A stretch of 16,027 nucleotides of DNA, taken from an uncultured Campylobacter sp. GTDB taxonomy: Bacteria; Campylobacterota; Campylobacteria; Campylobacterales; Campylobacteraceae. The notes beneath the pieces are model-generated. The model made no database searches. It was not told where the DNA came from and saw nothing but the letters and a program-made list of their open reading frames with translations. Positions within the stretch are counted from its first letter, which is position 1. Each line of letters starts with the position of its first letter. Made by a program: the position numbers and the translations under genes. Shown here one piece after another: positions 6,884 through 15,263 of the stretch. The DNA lies in contig NZ_CALIMQ010000222.1 of NCBI RefSeq assembly GCF_938045535.1, positions 1-16,027 on the forward strand, read 5' to 3'.

Positions 6884-7951
6884 ATGCTAGCCGATAAACT
6901 AAAGCCTTTTTTGGATCGCTACGACGAGCTTTCGCGCATGCTTAGCGATCCCGCAGTTACCGCAGATATCGCCAATATGACTGCGTTATCTAAGGAGCAG
7001 CGCAATATCGAGCCGATCAAAGAGGCGGCTAGCGAGTATCTTAAAATTTTGAATCAGATCGAAGAAAATAAAGCCCTGCTAAGCGATGCCGATCTAGGCG
7101 AGCTAGCCAAAGAGGAGCTTAAAAGCTTAGAGATGCAAAAGCCGCAGCTCGAAGAAAAAATCAAAATTTTACTGCTTCCGAAAGACCCCAACGATGATAA
7201 GAATATCTTTCTTGAGATCCGCGCCGGTACAGGCGGCGACGAAGCGGCGCTGTTTGCGGGCGATCTGCTCGGCGCGTATCTGCGCTACGCCGATCTTCGC
7301 GGCTATAAATGCGAGATCGTAAGCACTAGCGAAGGCAGCGTCGGCGGCTACAAAGAAGCGATCTTGCTCGTAAAGGGCGCGGGAGCGTATTCGCGGCTGA
7401 AATTTGAAGGCGGCACTCACCGCGTGCAGCGCGTCCCCGAAACGGAGAGCCAGGGCAGGGTGCATACCTCTGCAATCACCGTCGCCGTCATGCCGGAGAT
7501 CGAGGATAGTGAGATACAGATCAACCCGAACGACCTTCGTATCGACGTTATGCGCAGCTCCGGCCACGGCGGGCAGTCCGTAAATACCACAGATAGCGCC
7601 GTTCGCATCACTCATATCCCGACCGGTTTAGTCGTCACCAACCAAGACGGCAAGGACCAGCACAAAAACAAAGAGGCGGCGATGAAGGTGCTAAAGGCGC
7701 GCCTTTACGATATGCAGGAGCAGGAGCGCTTAGAAAAAGAGCGCAAAGATCGCAAGGATCAGGTGGGCACCGGCGACCGCTCGGGGCGAATTCGTACCTA
7801 CAACTATCCGCAAAACCGCATCAGCGACCACCGCATAAATTTAACACTTTACCGCCTAGACGCGATCATGGCGGGCGGTTTGTTCGACGAGATCATCGAT
7901 CCGCTCATCGCGCACTCTCAAGCCGAAGCGATCGCAAACGCGGGCTATTAA
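6884..7951 (+). CDS. prfA: Peptide chain release factor 1
   Basis: RF1 recognises UAA and UAG in the ribosomal A site and triggers release of the finished protein. The 355-residue product has the expected parts: the N-terminal helical domain, EIRAGTGGDEAALFAG (about 111-126), the RF1-type decoding tripeptide region RVPETESQGR (PET at 185-187 where E. coli has PAT), and SSGHGGQSVN with the GGQ catalytic motif at 229-231, whose glutamine is normally methylated by PrmC. The C terminus is full length. No Shine-Dalgarno is visible before the ATG at 6884, which sits 24 bases after rpsT and just beyond a hairpin, so translation may partly depend on coupling. Only 12 bases separate its stop from the convergent membrane-protein gene; a short GGCT/AGCC stem there could be a weak terminator. 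Confidence 0.97.
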   Translation: MLADKLKPFLDRYDELSRMLSDPAVTADIANMTALSKEQRNIEPIKEAASEYLKILNQIEENKALLSDADLGELAKEELKSLEMQKPQLEEKIKILLLPKDPNDDKNIFLEIRAGTGGDEAALFAGDLLGAYLRYADLRGYKCEIVSTSEGSVGGYKEAILLVKGAGAYSRLKFEGGTHRVQRVPETESQGRVHTSAITVAVMPEIEDSEIQINPNDLRIDVMRSSGHGGQSVNTTDSAVRITHIPTGLVVTNQDGKDQHKNKEAAMKVLKARLYDMQEQERLEKERKDRKDQVGTGDRSGRIRTYNYPQNRISDHRINLTLYRLDAIMAGGLFDEIIDPLIAHSQAEAIANAGY

Positions 7952-7963
7952 GCCTTTTAAAAT

Positions 7964-8452
7964 TTAGACCTTACATCCACCCGCTTTGCCGAATTTTGCC
8001 TCGATCAAAAGCACCAAGATGAAGAAAATTTTTTCGTCGTTAAACTTCGCAAGCTCGCGCAGGCCTTGATCTGCGCTTACAAGCTTGATGCCGTTTGATT
8101 TCAAAATCTCAGCGAGCTCGTCCGGCTCAAAGCCCATTTTACTAGCGATTTCTCTGATATTATAGCGCTCGATCGCGCCGATTATGCGATCCATATTGCA
8201 AAAACCGGGATTTTTGCGGCTCAAAACCACGTCCAAAAACTCGCCCCAGAGCTTTACGAGCTTCTTTCGCCTCGTGATTATATGCAAGATCGCGACGCAA
8301 AGCAGGCTCAATCCAGCGATCTTATGCAGGCTCATCCACGTTTCGTCGTATTCGCCGCGCGCAAAGTAGGCGCCCGAAAAGCCCAAAATGCAAAGCGCGC
8401 AAGCTAGCAGCACGATGAGCGCAAATTTATAAACAATCCCCGCCTTAAGCAT
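7964..8452 (-). CDS. Hypothetical two-helix membrane protein with paired histidines and a helical C-terminal domain
   Basis: I do not recognise a named function. The start at 8452 is chosen because AAGGAG lies 5 bases before it; an upstream ATG would add 18 basic residues without a ribosome site. The 162-residue protein has two hydrophobic segments (about 8-30 and 44-60). The second contains SLHKIAGLSLLCVAILHI with H43 and H57, 14 residues apart. With the Trp-Met before it, this resembles the single-subunit cytochrome b/DUF4405-type membrane anchors, so haem binding is possible. The cytoplasmic tail (about 83-140) reads like a helix-turn-helix (REIASKMGFEPDELAEILK, then NGIKLV), and the last 25 residues include another hydrophobic run. 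It converges on prfA and lies downstream of the gene-poor GC-rich stretch. Confidence 0.72.
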   Translation of the reverse strand: MLKAGIVYKFALIVLLACALCILGFSGAYFARGEYDETWMSLHKIAGLSLLCVAILHIITRRKKLVKLWGEFLDVVLSRKNPGFCNMDRIIGAIERYNIREIASKMGFEPDELAEILKSNGIKLVSADQGLRELAKFNDEKIFFILVLLIEAKFGKAGGCKV

Positions 8453-9335
8453 CAAATCTCCTTGCTTTTTTTTAAAATTTAGCGACTTCACGCGGAGTGC
8501 CTGCAAGCGCTAAGCTGCTGCACTGGTACGCCTCGCTGATCGCCGCTATCGTATCGCCTCGGCGTTATTGCGCCGCCCGCACTGCTGCTTCACTTATACG
8601 CTCCGCGGATCGCCATCATCGTATCGCGACGTTTGCGCTACTTGCACTGCGCTTTCCCTACATACGCATCCTGTCGATCGCGGTTGCCATATTGCGGCAT
8701 TTTATGCTGTCGCCGCCGCAATCACGCCGCGCCCTTGTACTGCCGATCCGTCGTCGCGGCAGCGTTGTTCGCTTCGATCGTAGCGCCGTTACGATGATGA
8801 TTTGCCCAAGCGAAGGTTATGTCATACGGCGCCGAGTAGGTACGTATCGCCGCTCCGCTTCTCGACTACGGCGTGCCATCTGCGCCGCTGATGTGTTACA
8901 CGCCATTCGACGCGCTACCGACTTATCGCGACGCCCACGCATCGCACCGCTGCCGTAGCCTTCTCATTTGGCGCGCTGCTACGTTACAGATCGCCACGCG
9001 ACTTAAAATTTTATCGAGACGCCCATTATTGAGCAGACTATCTCGCGTTTAAATTTTATCGACTTAAATTTCCGTACAGAACCGCGATCACGCACTGCCG
9101 ACCAACTTCCGAACTACTCGTTGCGCCGTAAATACTTACCTACGGCGGTGCTATGCCACCGACTGCGTGCAAGCGCCTAGCCGCGCGGGTGCTGATGCCC
9201 ATGTATGCGAACCCGAGCGTCTCGGCTAAATTTTATCGCCGTTTAATATAAACGAGTAATTTTAATAAATCTGGATTTAAAAAGATATGAATTTAAAGGC
9301 GAAATCCCTGCGGAGTGAAATTTAAAGGGCCGAAT
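8453..9335. other. Gene-poor, GC-rich stretch of about 880 bases
   Basis: No frame here has a credible start, ribosome site or recognisable protein. The longest plus-strand frame (8497-8958) begins at a GTG whose only ribosome-site-like GGAG is directly adjacent, and its product is an arginine- and alanine-rich string typical of a shadow frame. Composition is GC-rich from about 8490 to 9200 and becomes AT-rich toward 9335. It holds degenerate ~70-bp tandem units (8491-8695) and recurrent AAATTTTATCG words at about 9007, 9051 and 9228. A minus-strand patch at 8722-8865 is open for 47 residues without a start. It could be a decayed gene or repeat region. Confidence 0.6.
8491..8695. repeat. Three degenerate tandem units of about 68-70 bp
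   Basis: By eye, 8491-8557, 8558-8627 and 8628-8695 align as successive copies. Units 1 and 2 share CTGCTGC, then TACGC, then GATCGCC, then ATCGTATCGC in the same order and spacing. Unit 3 keeps CACTGC, TACGC, CGATCGC and a final ATATTGC with more changes. The units do not keep an open frame, so this looks like an old minisatellite or the remains of a repetitive gene. Confidence 0.45.
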
Positions 9336-11237
9336 TTAAAGCTCTATCGTCCGCTCAAATATGTCCTCAAGCCCCGTTTGATGCACGATCGCTAGCATGC
9401 CGAGGCTAGACATATCCGCGCGTAGACCCAGTAGCAGCTCGCGCGCCGAGGCGAGATCGAGCGTGGAGGTGATCTCGTCTGCAAAAACAAAGCTCGGCTT
9501 GTGGTAGCGTATCCGTGCGAAACTAAGCCGCTGCGCTTCCCCGCCGCTTAAAATCTTAACGTAATCGGCGCGCGAGTTTAGCATGCGGGCAAATTTCTCA
9601 AGTCCTACGCGGCATAAAATTTCTAAAAATTCCGCATCGTCTTTGCGCGGCGGCTGCGGATAGGAAATGAGCTCTTTTAGGCTAAGCGGCGCTAGATAGG
9701 GCTTTTGTGGGATAAACATCACGCCCGTGCGCGGCAGGCTAATCTCCCCGCGGCCGTATTTCCAAAGACCCGCCGCGTAGCGCAGAGCCGTGCTTTTGCC
9801 CGCACCGCTCTTGCCTCGCAGCATTATAAACTGCGCGGGCGCAAGCTCGAAGCGTAGATCCTCAATCAGCGGCTCGCCCGCAGGCGTGAAGACCGACAAG
9901 CCCTCACACCGAGCGGAATTTTCGTCGCTTTGTTTGATGCAAGCACGCAGATTTGCGCTCTCGTCGTCCATGCGCGAGATGAACTCGTAGATCCTCTGCA
10001 CGCTCGCTGCCCACTCCATGATCTGCTTGTAATAGTCCATAAACCACGCAAATCCGTCCTGCACGCTGTAAAACGCCGAGCGCGCCTGCATCATGTCGCC
10101 GAAGCTCATCGCGCGCGACAAATACAGCGGCAAGCAGGCAAAGATCGGGATTAAATTCGTGATTTTTAGGTAGCTTGCCGAAAAGCATTCGAGGCGAAAT
10201 TCCGTATTCATGATGCTGCGCCAATTTCTCATGATCTCGCCGAAGCTCGCGCGAAAGCGGCCGCGCTCGGCATCCTCTCCGCGCATAAAGGCTACGGCTT
10301 CTGCGTTTTCGCGCACTAGCAGCAGATCCGAGCGGTAGTCGGCTTCGGCGCGCTGCTTAGCAAAATTTAGCCCCCTAAGCCTGCGCCCGACGAGATGCGT
10401 AATCAGCGAGCAAAGCAGCGTATAAAGGAGCGCGACGTAGAGCAAAAAACCTTCGATCTCAAAGCGCATACCGAAAATTTCAAATTTCAACACCTTCGAG
10501 ACCTGCCACAAGATCGCAACGAAGGCGATGAGCTTGGCGAGATTATAGACGAGCGATTTTACGAGATCGACGCTTTTTTGCACGAGCAGCAAGCTATCCT
10601 CGGCGATACGCTGATCAGGGTTGTCTAGCTTTGCAATCGTTTTTGAAATTTCACGATCTGCGCGAGTTTTGGATGAAATTTCATTCTCGCTTGCGCCGCT
10701 TTGCCCTGCTGTATTTTGCTCCGCCGTGCTCGGTAAAATTTCAAGCTCCTTTGCGTCTCTATGCAAAACCGCGCTGTCCGCTTCGACTGCGGAACACTCT
10801 GCGCGCTCGTTTAAATTTTCATCTAAATTTACGTCGCCAGGTTTTTCTAAATTTGATCCGCCCCTGGCGCTAAAATTTCCATCAAGGCTCGTGCGGTAGA
10901 AGTTTGCGTTATGTAGCCATTTGCGCTCCATCATCGCGCTTAGCCGCTCGCGCCAGACGATTACGAGCAGTTTGCGAAGCCAGCTGCTGCAGACGATGAA
11001 AAGCACGATGAGCGCCGTGTAGAGCAAAAATTCGCCCACGAGCGCGGGAATGAGCTCGCCTTTAAGCTCGCTTAGCGCGTCGTAAAAACGCTTGTCCCAC
11101 GCGTTCATCAGCACGCTGATTTTGATGATAGCGAGGCTAAAACCAAGCGCGAGCAGCAGTAGCGCCCACAGCTTCGCCGCGCCCTTACCGAACCAGTGCG
11201 GACGTAGAATTTCAAAAAATTGCTTTAGCGTTTTCAA
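9336..11237 (-). CDS. ABC transporter with fused permease and ATPase, YddA/SbmA-BacA-like, with a large insertion
   Basis: A 633-residue half-transporter of the inner membrane: an ABC_membrane_2-type permease, then an ATPase domain. Permease landmarks are LMNAWDKRFYDAL (about 43-55), IVWRERLSAMMERKWL (about 93-108) and LDNPDQRIAED (204-214), all typical of the YddA/SbmA group. The ATPase has Walker A GKSGAGKS (475-482), the Q-loop Q511, signature LSGGEAQR (563-570), Walker B FVFADE (583-588) and switch H619, so it should be active. Residues about 116-203 are a Ser/Glu/Asn-rich insertion between WLHNANFYR and LDNPDQR, where relatives have only about ten residues. The start codon is TTG at 11237 behind AAGAG; an in-frame stop just upstream excludes an earlier start. 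Substrate unknown (family members move peptides, corrinoids or fatty acyl compounds). A TonB receptor lies upstream. Confidence 0.87.
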   Translation of the reverse strand: MKTLKQFFEILRPHWFGKGAAKLWALLLLALGFSLAIIKISVLMNAWDKRFYDALSELKGELIPALVGEFLLYTALIVLFIVCSSWLRKLLVIVWRERLSAMMERKWLHNANFYRTSLDGNFSARGGSNLEKPGDVNLDENLNERAECSAVEADSAVLHRDAKELEILPSTAEQNTAGQSGASENEISSKTRADREISKTIAKLDNPDQRIAEDSLLLVQKSVDLVKSLVYNLAKLIAFVAILWQVSKVLKFEIFGMRFEIEGFLLYVALLYTLLCSLITHLVGRRLRGLNFAKQRAEADYRSDLLLVRENAEAVAFMRGEDAERGRFRASFGEIMRNWRSIMNTEFRLECFSASYLKITNLIPIFACLPLYLSRAMSFGDMMQARSAFYSVQDGFAWFMDYYKQIMEWAASVQRIYEFISRMDDESANLRACIKQSDENSARCEGLSVFTPAGEPLIEDLRFELAPAQFIMLRGKSGAGKSTALRYAAGLWKYGRGEISLPRTGVMFIPQKPYLAPLSLKELISYPQPPRKDDAEFLEILCRVGLEKFARMLNSRADYVKILSGGEAQRLSFARIRYHKPSFVFADEITSTLDLASARELLLGLRADMSSLGMLAIVHQTGLEDIFERTIEL

Positions 11238-11601
11238 ATTTTCTCTTTAAATTTTAAAATTTAGCGCCGGTTGCGGCGAGATCGCGGGATTAAATTTGAT
11301 CCTGCAGCCTCGCGAGCGGATTTTATGCTCGCAAGTCTGCGCGTTTAATTCGCTTGGAATTTCGCGGGATTAAATTTATCGCCCGCGCCAATCAATCGTT
11401 AATCAACCAAATCGTGAGTTAAATTTTAATCCCGCGGCTTCGTTTAATTTTACCCGCCTCGCTACGTGCTACTTGCGACAAAGCCTAGTCTCGCGCCTCT
11501 GCACCCGCTTCATCCGCGCTCTTATAAAGTGCGAAATTTATCCACGACCGCGTGCGAGTTCGGTCAGTCCGAGTTCGCATAAGCGCAAATTTCATCCGCA
11601 C
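11238..11601. other. Spacer of 364 bases with direct and inverted repeats
   Basis: No credible gene is seen. It lies between the broken TonB receptor and the ABC transporter, both on the minus strand. The identical 16-mer TCGCGGGATTAAATTT occurs at 11282-11297 and 11362-11377, exactly 80 bp apart. An inverted near-copy, AAATTTTAATCCCGCG, is at 11421-11436. The octamer CGAGTTCG occurs twice, 7 bp apart, near 11550-11572. The second and third copies of the first repeat could fold into a long stem with a ~43-base loop. This may be mRNA-stabilising structure, a REP-like relic or a terminator region. Confidence 0.55.
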
Positions 11602-13994
11602 CTAATATGTATAATTAAGCGTTAGCATAAAATTCCGCGGCTCGCCGTAGTAGTTGTTATGTCCCGCGACGCGATTTTGCGTATTTTGAAAATACTTCTT
11701 ATCCGTGATGTTTTTAACCGCAAAATTTACGCTAAAGTGTTTGTCGAAATGATAGCCGACATTTGCGTCCCACAGCGTGTAAGCCTTCTGCGGCGCAGCA
11801 TAATACGCAACGTTTTCGCGATATATCGAAGCGGTTTTGCTCTGATAGCGCACGCCCGTACCCAAAGCGATCTTACGATTTTCGCCGAGCGGAATTTCAT
11901 AGTTCGTATAGAGCTTAAACAGATGCTTCGGAATGTAGCGTTTGGCGTTTGCACCCTTGCTATAATCGACCGCTGCGGAGGTTCTTTCCGTCTTTAAATA
12001 GACGCTGCGGTTGAAAGTATATCCTGCGAATAATTTCCAATCATCCGTGAGCGAGCCTTGCAGCTCGGCATCCACGCCGCGGCTTCGCACCTTGCCCTCG
12101 GCGATGGAGTAGTTCGTATTAAGAGGATCGCTCATCGCCCTATTTTTCTGAATGATCTGAAATAGCGCGACATTCGTATTAAGTGCGCCGTCAAAAAATT
12201 CTCCCTTCACGCCGGTTTCTAAATTATAGCCGACGACTGGATCTAAAATTTTACCGTCTTTATCGCGCGCGGCTTGCGGCTTAAAAATTTCGGCATAGCT
12301 TGCGTACCACGAAAAATTATCCGCAAAATCCCAGACCACTCCCGCATACGGCGTGAAATCCGATTTGCTCGGGCTTGCGCTATGCGAAGCCGTACCGCGC
12401 AAAATATTATAATAATACCTGCTGTAGGTTACCTTCGAAAAGCGTCCGCCGAGCAAAAAGTGAAAATCGTCGGTTAAGTTTAATCTAGTCCCGAGCGAGA
12501 TCGCGCGCTGCTTTATGGTAGTGGAGCTTCGGTCTTTAAAGCTAGCGGCACTGCTCCAATCGGGCTGAGCGATCCTTGAGCGGTCCCAATTATAAATATT
12601 CATCCCCAGCGACGCCAAAGACGAATCTCTCGTTCTGGTCTCGCGCCAATTAAGCTTTTCGTGGCTAAGTGAGCCGTTTAAGAAAAAGTCGTGCTTCTGC
12701 CCGAATGCTTCGAATTTGCCGTCTAGCCCCGTTTGAAACCCGACCTCTTTGGAGTCGTTATCGTAAATCCTATATCGCACCGTATGCGACGTAGTGCCGT
12801 TGTAAGGATTTGCCCCACCGAGCGCTCCGAATTTTAACATGCTGTCGCTATCGGTATAATTGAGCCTCGCATAGGCTTTCATATCATCGCTAAATTCGTG
12901 CGAAAGTTCGCCGTAGACGTTAAATTTTTTATATTCGCTCTTATCCCAATCCGAGCCGAAGTAGCTTCTGCGCGGTAAATTTAATAAATTTTTTTGATTA
13001 TCCAAGACGGGCACGCCGTAAATATCATATACGCCGACGGTTTTTTGCCACAAAAATCCTGCGCTAAGAAGCGTCTTATCGGCCACGTCAAATTCCGTCG
13101 AAACGCCGACGCCTTTGCGATAGCCGTTGCGCGGATAGTCTTTAAGCGAGCCCGTTTTACTTAAAATTCCGATCAACCGCGCGCGTGCCGTACCGCTTTG
13201 ATTTACCGCATCCGTAACGTCGATCATACCGCGATAATTATCCCAGCTACCGCCGCTTAGACTTGCGTTAAAGCCGAACTGATCGCTCGGGCGCTTTCGG
13301 ATTAAATTTATCGTGCCGCCGGGCTCGCCGTTGCTTTGCGTAAGGCCCGCTACGCCGCGCAGAACCTCAACGCGATCGTAAAATTCCAAATCGGTAAATT
13401 CCTTCGATGAGCCAAGAGGTCCGAACACGGAGCTGGAAACCGAGCTTGCGATGCCGTCTTCTTGGATATTATCGACATAAAAGCCGCGCGAGACGATGCG
13501 ATTGCCGCCCGCGTCGTTATTTAGCGAAATGCCGGTTGCGTATTTTGAAAGAGCCTCTTCGGCGTTGTGCAAGCTCAGATCTTTTAAAAGCTGATTGGAG
13601 ATGACGCTTATGGACTGCGGCGTTTCTCTTATGCTTAAATTTAGCCCCGTCGCGGTGCTCATTGCCCGTCGTATAAGAGCCTGTGCCCTCGGTAGTGGAC
13701 AGATCGACCTTGCCCGTGACGTTTATGGTGCCAAGGTTATCGCCGTCCAAACCCTGCAGCGTAGAATTTGCCGCGCTACCGCTTTGCGGCGCGGAATTTT
13801 GTGCAATGTCTTTAGTGGCGGGGCTTACGACGGCGTTGCCCTGCGGCGCGGAATTTACAGTGGTAGGGTTTCGAGGATTTTGCGCAGAGCTTGCGGCGGA
13901 CGAGTTTTGAGAAGCGCCGCTATTTTTGCGCCGCAGTAAGCCAAAACGGCGAGCAAAGTAGTGCAAAAGAAAGTAAAATTCTACCCTTTTTCAT
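11602..13994 (-). pseudogene. TonB-dependent ferric-siderophore receptor, interrupted by two frameshifts
   Basis: An outer-membrane gated channel for iron-siderophore uptake, energised by TonB-ExbBD. Three pieces in different frames make one gene. First, a signal peptide starting at ATG 13994 (MKKGRILLSFALLCSPFWLTAAQ) that hits TAG at 13920-13922. Second, a Gln/Asn/Ser/Ala linker leading to GTINVTGKVDLSTTEGTGSYTT. Third, an intact 686-codon frame (11602-13662) starting STATGLNLSIRETPQSIS, with the plug domain and a 22-strand-type barrel ending in NYTY, an aromatic C terminus as in outer-membrane proteins. The breaks are at a 5-base A run (T5 on the plus strand, 13923-13927) and near GCCC (13664-13667), where removing one base or adding two restores the family motif SYTT(G)AMSTAT. 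The ATG lacks a clear ribosome site. It may be a pseudogene, a phase-switched gene or a sequencing error. Confidence 0.85.
13785..13856 (-). repeat. In-frame 57-bp spaced repeat in the receptor linker
   Basis: TGCGGCGCGGAATTT is identical at 13785-13799 and 13842-13856 (plus strand), 57 bp or 19 codons apart. It encodes NSAPQ twice in the low-complexity segment between the signal peptide and plug domain. The linker has probably grown by internal duplication. Confidence 0.6.
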
Positions 13995-14226
13995 AAAAAT
14001 ACTTTTTAGATTTTATAATCTATATCAATTTACTGGCGGGATTATCTTACAATTCCTCTTAAATAATAATAAAATTTTTAATAAACTAAATCATAAAATT
14101 TTATATGTAATTACTAATTTAAGGGAATTTAATAAGATATATTGACGAATTTTTAAGCAAAATTTATATAAATTTTAAAAAGTATATGAATTTGAAAAAC
14201 AAAGGATTTAAAAATTTAAAATTCTA
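13995..14226. promoter_or_regulatory. AT-rich upstream region of the TonB receptor
   Basis: This very AT-rich spacer precedes the receptor gene. On the minus strand GATATAGATTATAAAATC (14009-14026) contains TATAGA and TATAAA, possible -10 boxes about 20 bases before the ATG. Its GAT...ATC ends loosely resemble a Fur site, but the match is poor. No gene is seen. Iron-dependent control is expected for such a receptor but is not shown by this sequence. Confidence 0.3.
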
Positions 14227-14265
14227 AAATTCCGCCGCTTTAAAATAACGTAAGCGACGGAATTT
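14227..14265 (-). terminator. Rho-independent terminator for the universal stress protein gene
   Basis: Arms 14227-14240 and 14252-14265 pair over 14 bp around an 11-base loop. In the minus-strand RNA the only non-Watson-Crick position is a G-U pair, whereas on the plus strand it is a C-A mismatch, so the structure fits minus-strand transcription. It lies 28 bases after the stop of the stress protein gene and is followed by U-rich sequence (TTAGAATTTT). Confidence 0.7.
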
Positions 14266-14292
14266 AGCGTTTATCGGCGTTTGGTCTTGCGA

Positions 14293-15138
14293 TTATGATA
14301 GCACTAGCACCGGTACAAGCGCATTGTGCAAGATGTCCTCGGAGACGCTGCCTAAAAAGAGCTTTTTGAAAAAGCCCTTCGTAAAGGCACCGGTAGCGAT
14401 CAGATCGAGGTTATTGGCGCGGCGATATTTGATGATCTCATCGGCGGGAACTTCGGCTTGGATGTATTTGAAAGTGGCGTTTTGAGTGCCTAAAATTTCG
14501 CGCGCTAGATCCAGCATCCGCTCGCCCTCTGCGGCACCCACATTGATGTGCAAGACATGTTTATGTGCGCTCGCAAGAAGCTTTGAGCTCTTTATAAACT
14601 CAAGCGTGCGTTTCGCCGCGTCAGTGCCGTCAAATGCGATGAGCACGGAGTTAATCGGTGAAAATTCCTTATTCACGAGCAGCGACGGCACGTGCAGCTC
14701 CTTTATCAGCACGCTTGCGTTAAAGCCTACGTCCTCGTTATTTGAGCCCTTGATACCGAGTACAAAAATTTCGGCTTCGTCCTTATACTCGGTGATAACG
14801 TCGATAAAATCGCCATCTTTAATGATCTTACTCGCCTTTACGCCCGCAGTAGTCGCGGCGCAGATATATTCATCCAGCATCGCTTCAGCTTCTTCGTGGT
14901 CCTTTTCTGCATCCACGCCGCCTAGTGTGGGACTTCCATAGCTGTTTGCAAGGATATCATTCTCTCCTAGGACGATTCCGCCTGCGGCTAGCCCATAAAA
15001 ATTCTCGCCAAGCTCCGGGATTTCAACCACGTGAATAAACACGAGCTCGGCACCCAAGGTTTTAGCGACGTAAATTCCGTAATCTCTAACCGCTGGGGCA
15101 AGCGCATTTTGATCGACGCAAGTGATGACCTTTTTCAT
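14293..15138 (-). CDS. Universal stress protein with two tandem UspA domains
   Basis: A cytoplasmic nucleotide-binding-fold protein of the UspA superfamily, linked in other bacteria to survival of starvation, oxidants and respiratory stress; its precise role here is unknown. I place the start at ATG 15138, where AAAGGAC lies just upstream and the product begins MKKVITCVDQN, as UspA domains do. The longer frame upstream adds 31 unlikely residues. The 281-residue protein has two repeats. Domain 1 (about 1-150) ends IFVLGIKGSNNEDVGFNASVL...VPSLLV. Domain 2 (about 155-281) begins SVLIAFDGTDAAKRTLEF and ends ATGAFTKGFFKKLFLGSVSEDIL...VPVLVLS, which has the glycine-rich nucleotide-loop character of ATP-binding members. 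Domain 1 is less canonical there. A strong terminator follows, so it is probably a single-gene unit. Confidence 0.92.
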   Translation of the reverse strand: MKKVITCVDQNALAPAVRDYGIYVAKTLGAELVFIHVVEIPELGENFYGLAAGGIVLGENDILANSYGSPTLGGVDAEKDHEEAEAMLDEYICAATTAGVKASKIIKDGDFIDVITEYKDEAEIFVLGIKGSNNEDVGFNASVLIKELHVPSLLVNKEFSPINSVLIAFDGTDAAKRTLEFIKSSKLLASAHKHVLHINVGAAEGERMLDLAREILGTQNATFKYIQAEVPADEIIKYRRANNLDLIATGAFTKGFFKKLFLGSVSEDILHNALVPVLVLS

Positions 15139-15189
15139 TTTTCGTCCTTTTAAAGATAAAATTTTAATCAAAATAAGCTTATCAAATTT

Positions 15190-15195
15190 TGTATA
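15190..15195 (-). promoter_or_regulatory. Candidate -10 element for the universal stress protein gene
   Basis: On the minus strand AACTTTTATACAAAATTTG contains TATACA, a four-of-six match to TATAAT in T-rich surroundings, about 52 bases upstream of the chosen ATG. Other AT-rich hexamers closer to the gene (such as TATCTT) compete, so this is tentative. Confidence 0.25.
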
Positions 15196-15225
15196 AAAGT
15201 TATTTAAATTCGACAGACTTGAATT

Positions 15226-15263
15226 CGGCACGGACGATTTTGTGAAATTTCAAAGCCGTGCCG
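15226..15263. repeat. Inverted repeat upstream of the stress protein gene
   Basis: CGGCACGG (15226-15233) and CCGTGCCG (15256-15263) are perfect 8-bp inverted copies separated by 22 bases. There is no U-run on either side, so a terminator is unlikely; an operator or a relic is possible. The GC-rich sequence from there to about 15370 shows no gene. Confidence 0.4.

Noticed and set aside
8497..8958. Long plus-strand open frame (153 codons) in the GC-rich desert
   Set aside because: It starts with a GTG whose only ribosome-site-like GGAG is directly adjacent to it, is rich in Arg, Ala and Ser with no recognisable motif, and overlaps degenerate repeats; long chance frames are common in GC-rich sequence.
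11282..11436. CRISPR array
   Set aside because: Only two direct copies of a 16-mer and one inverted copy, with no regular spacers and no cas genes.
13517..13966. Separate 149-codon gene upstream of the receptor
   Set aside because: Its middle is the receptor's linker and SYTT motif in another frame, its start and tail are out-of-frame translations of the signal peptide and plug regions.
14009..14026. Fur box upstream of the TonB receptor
   Set aside because: Only the outer GAT/ATC ends and AT-richness fit; the match to the 19-bp consensus is too weak to claim.
15139..15231. Longer N terminus for the universal stress protein
   Set aside because: The extra 31 residues do not resemble a UspA domain, and the ATG at 15138 has a clear ribosome site.
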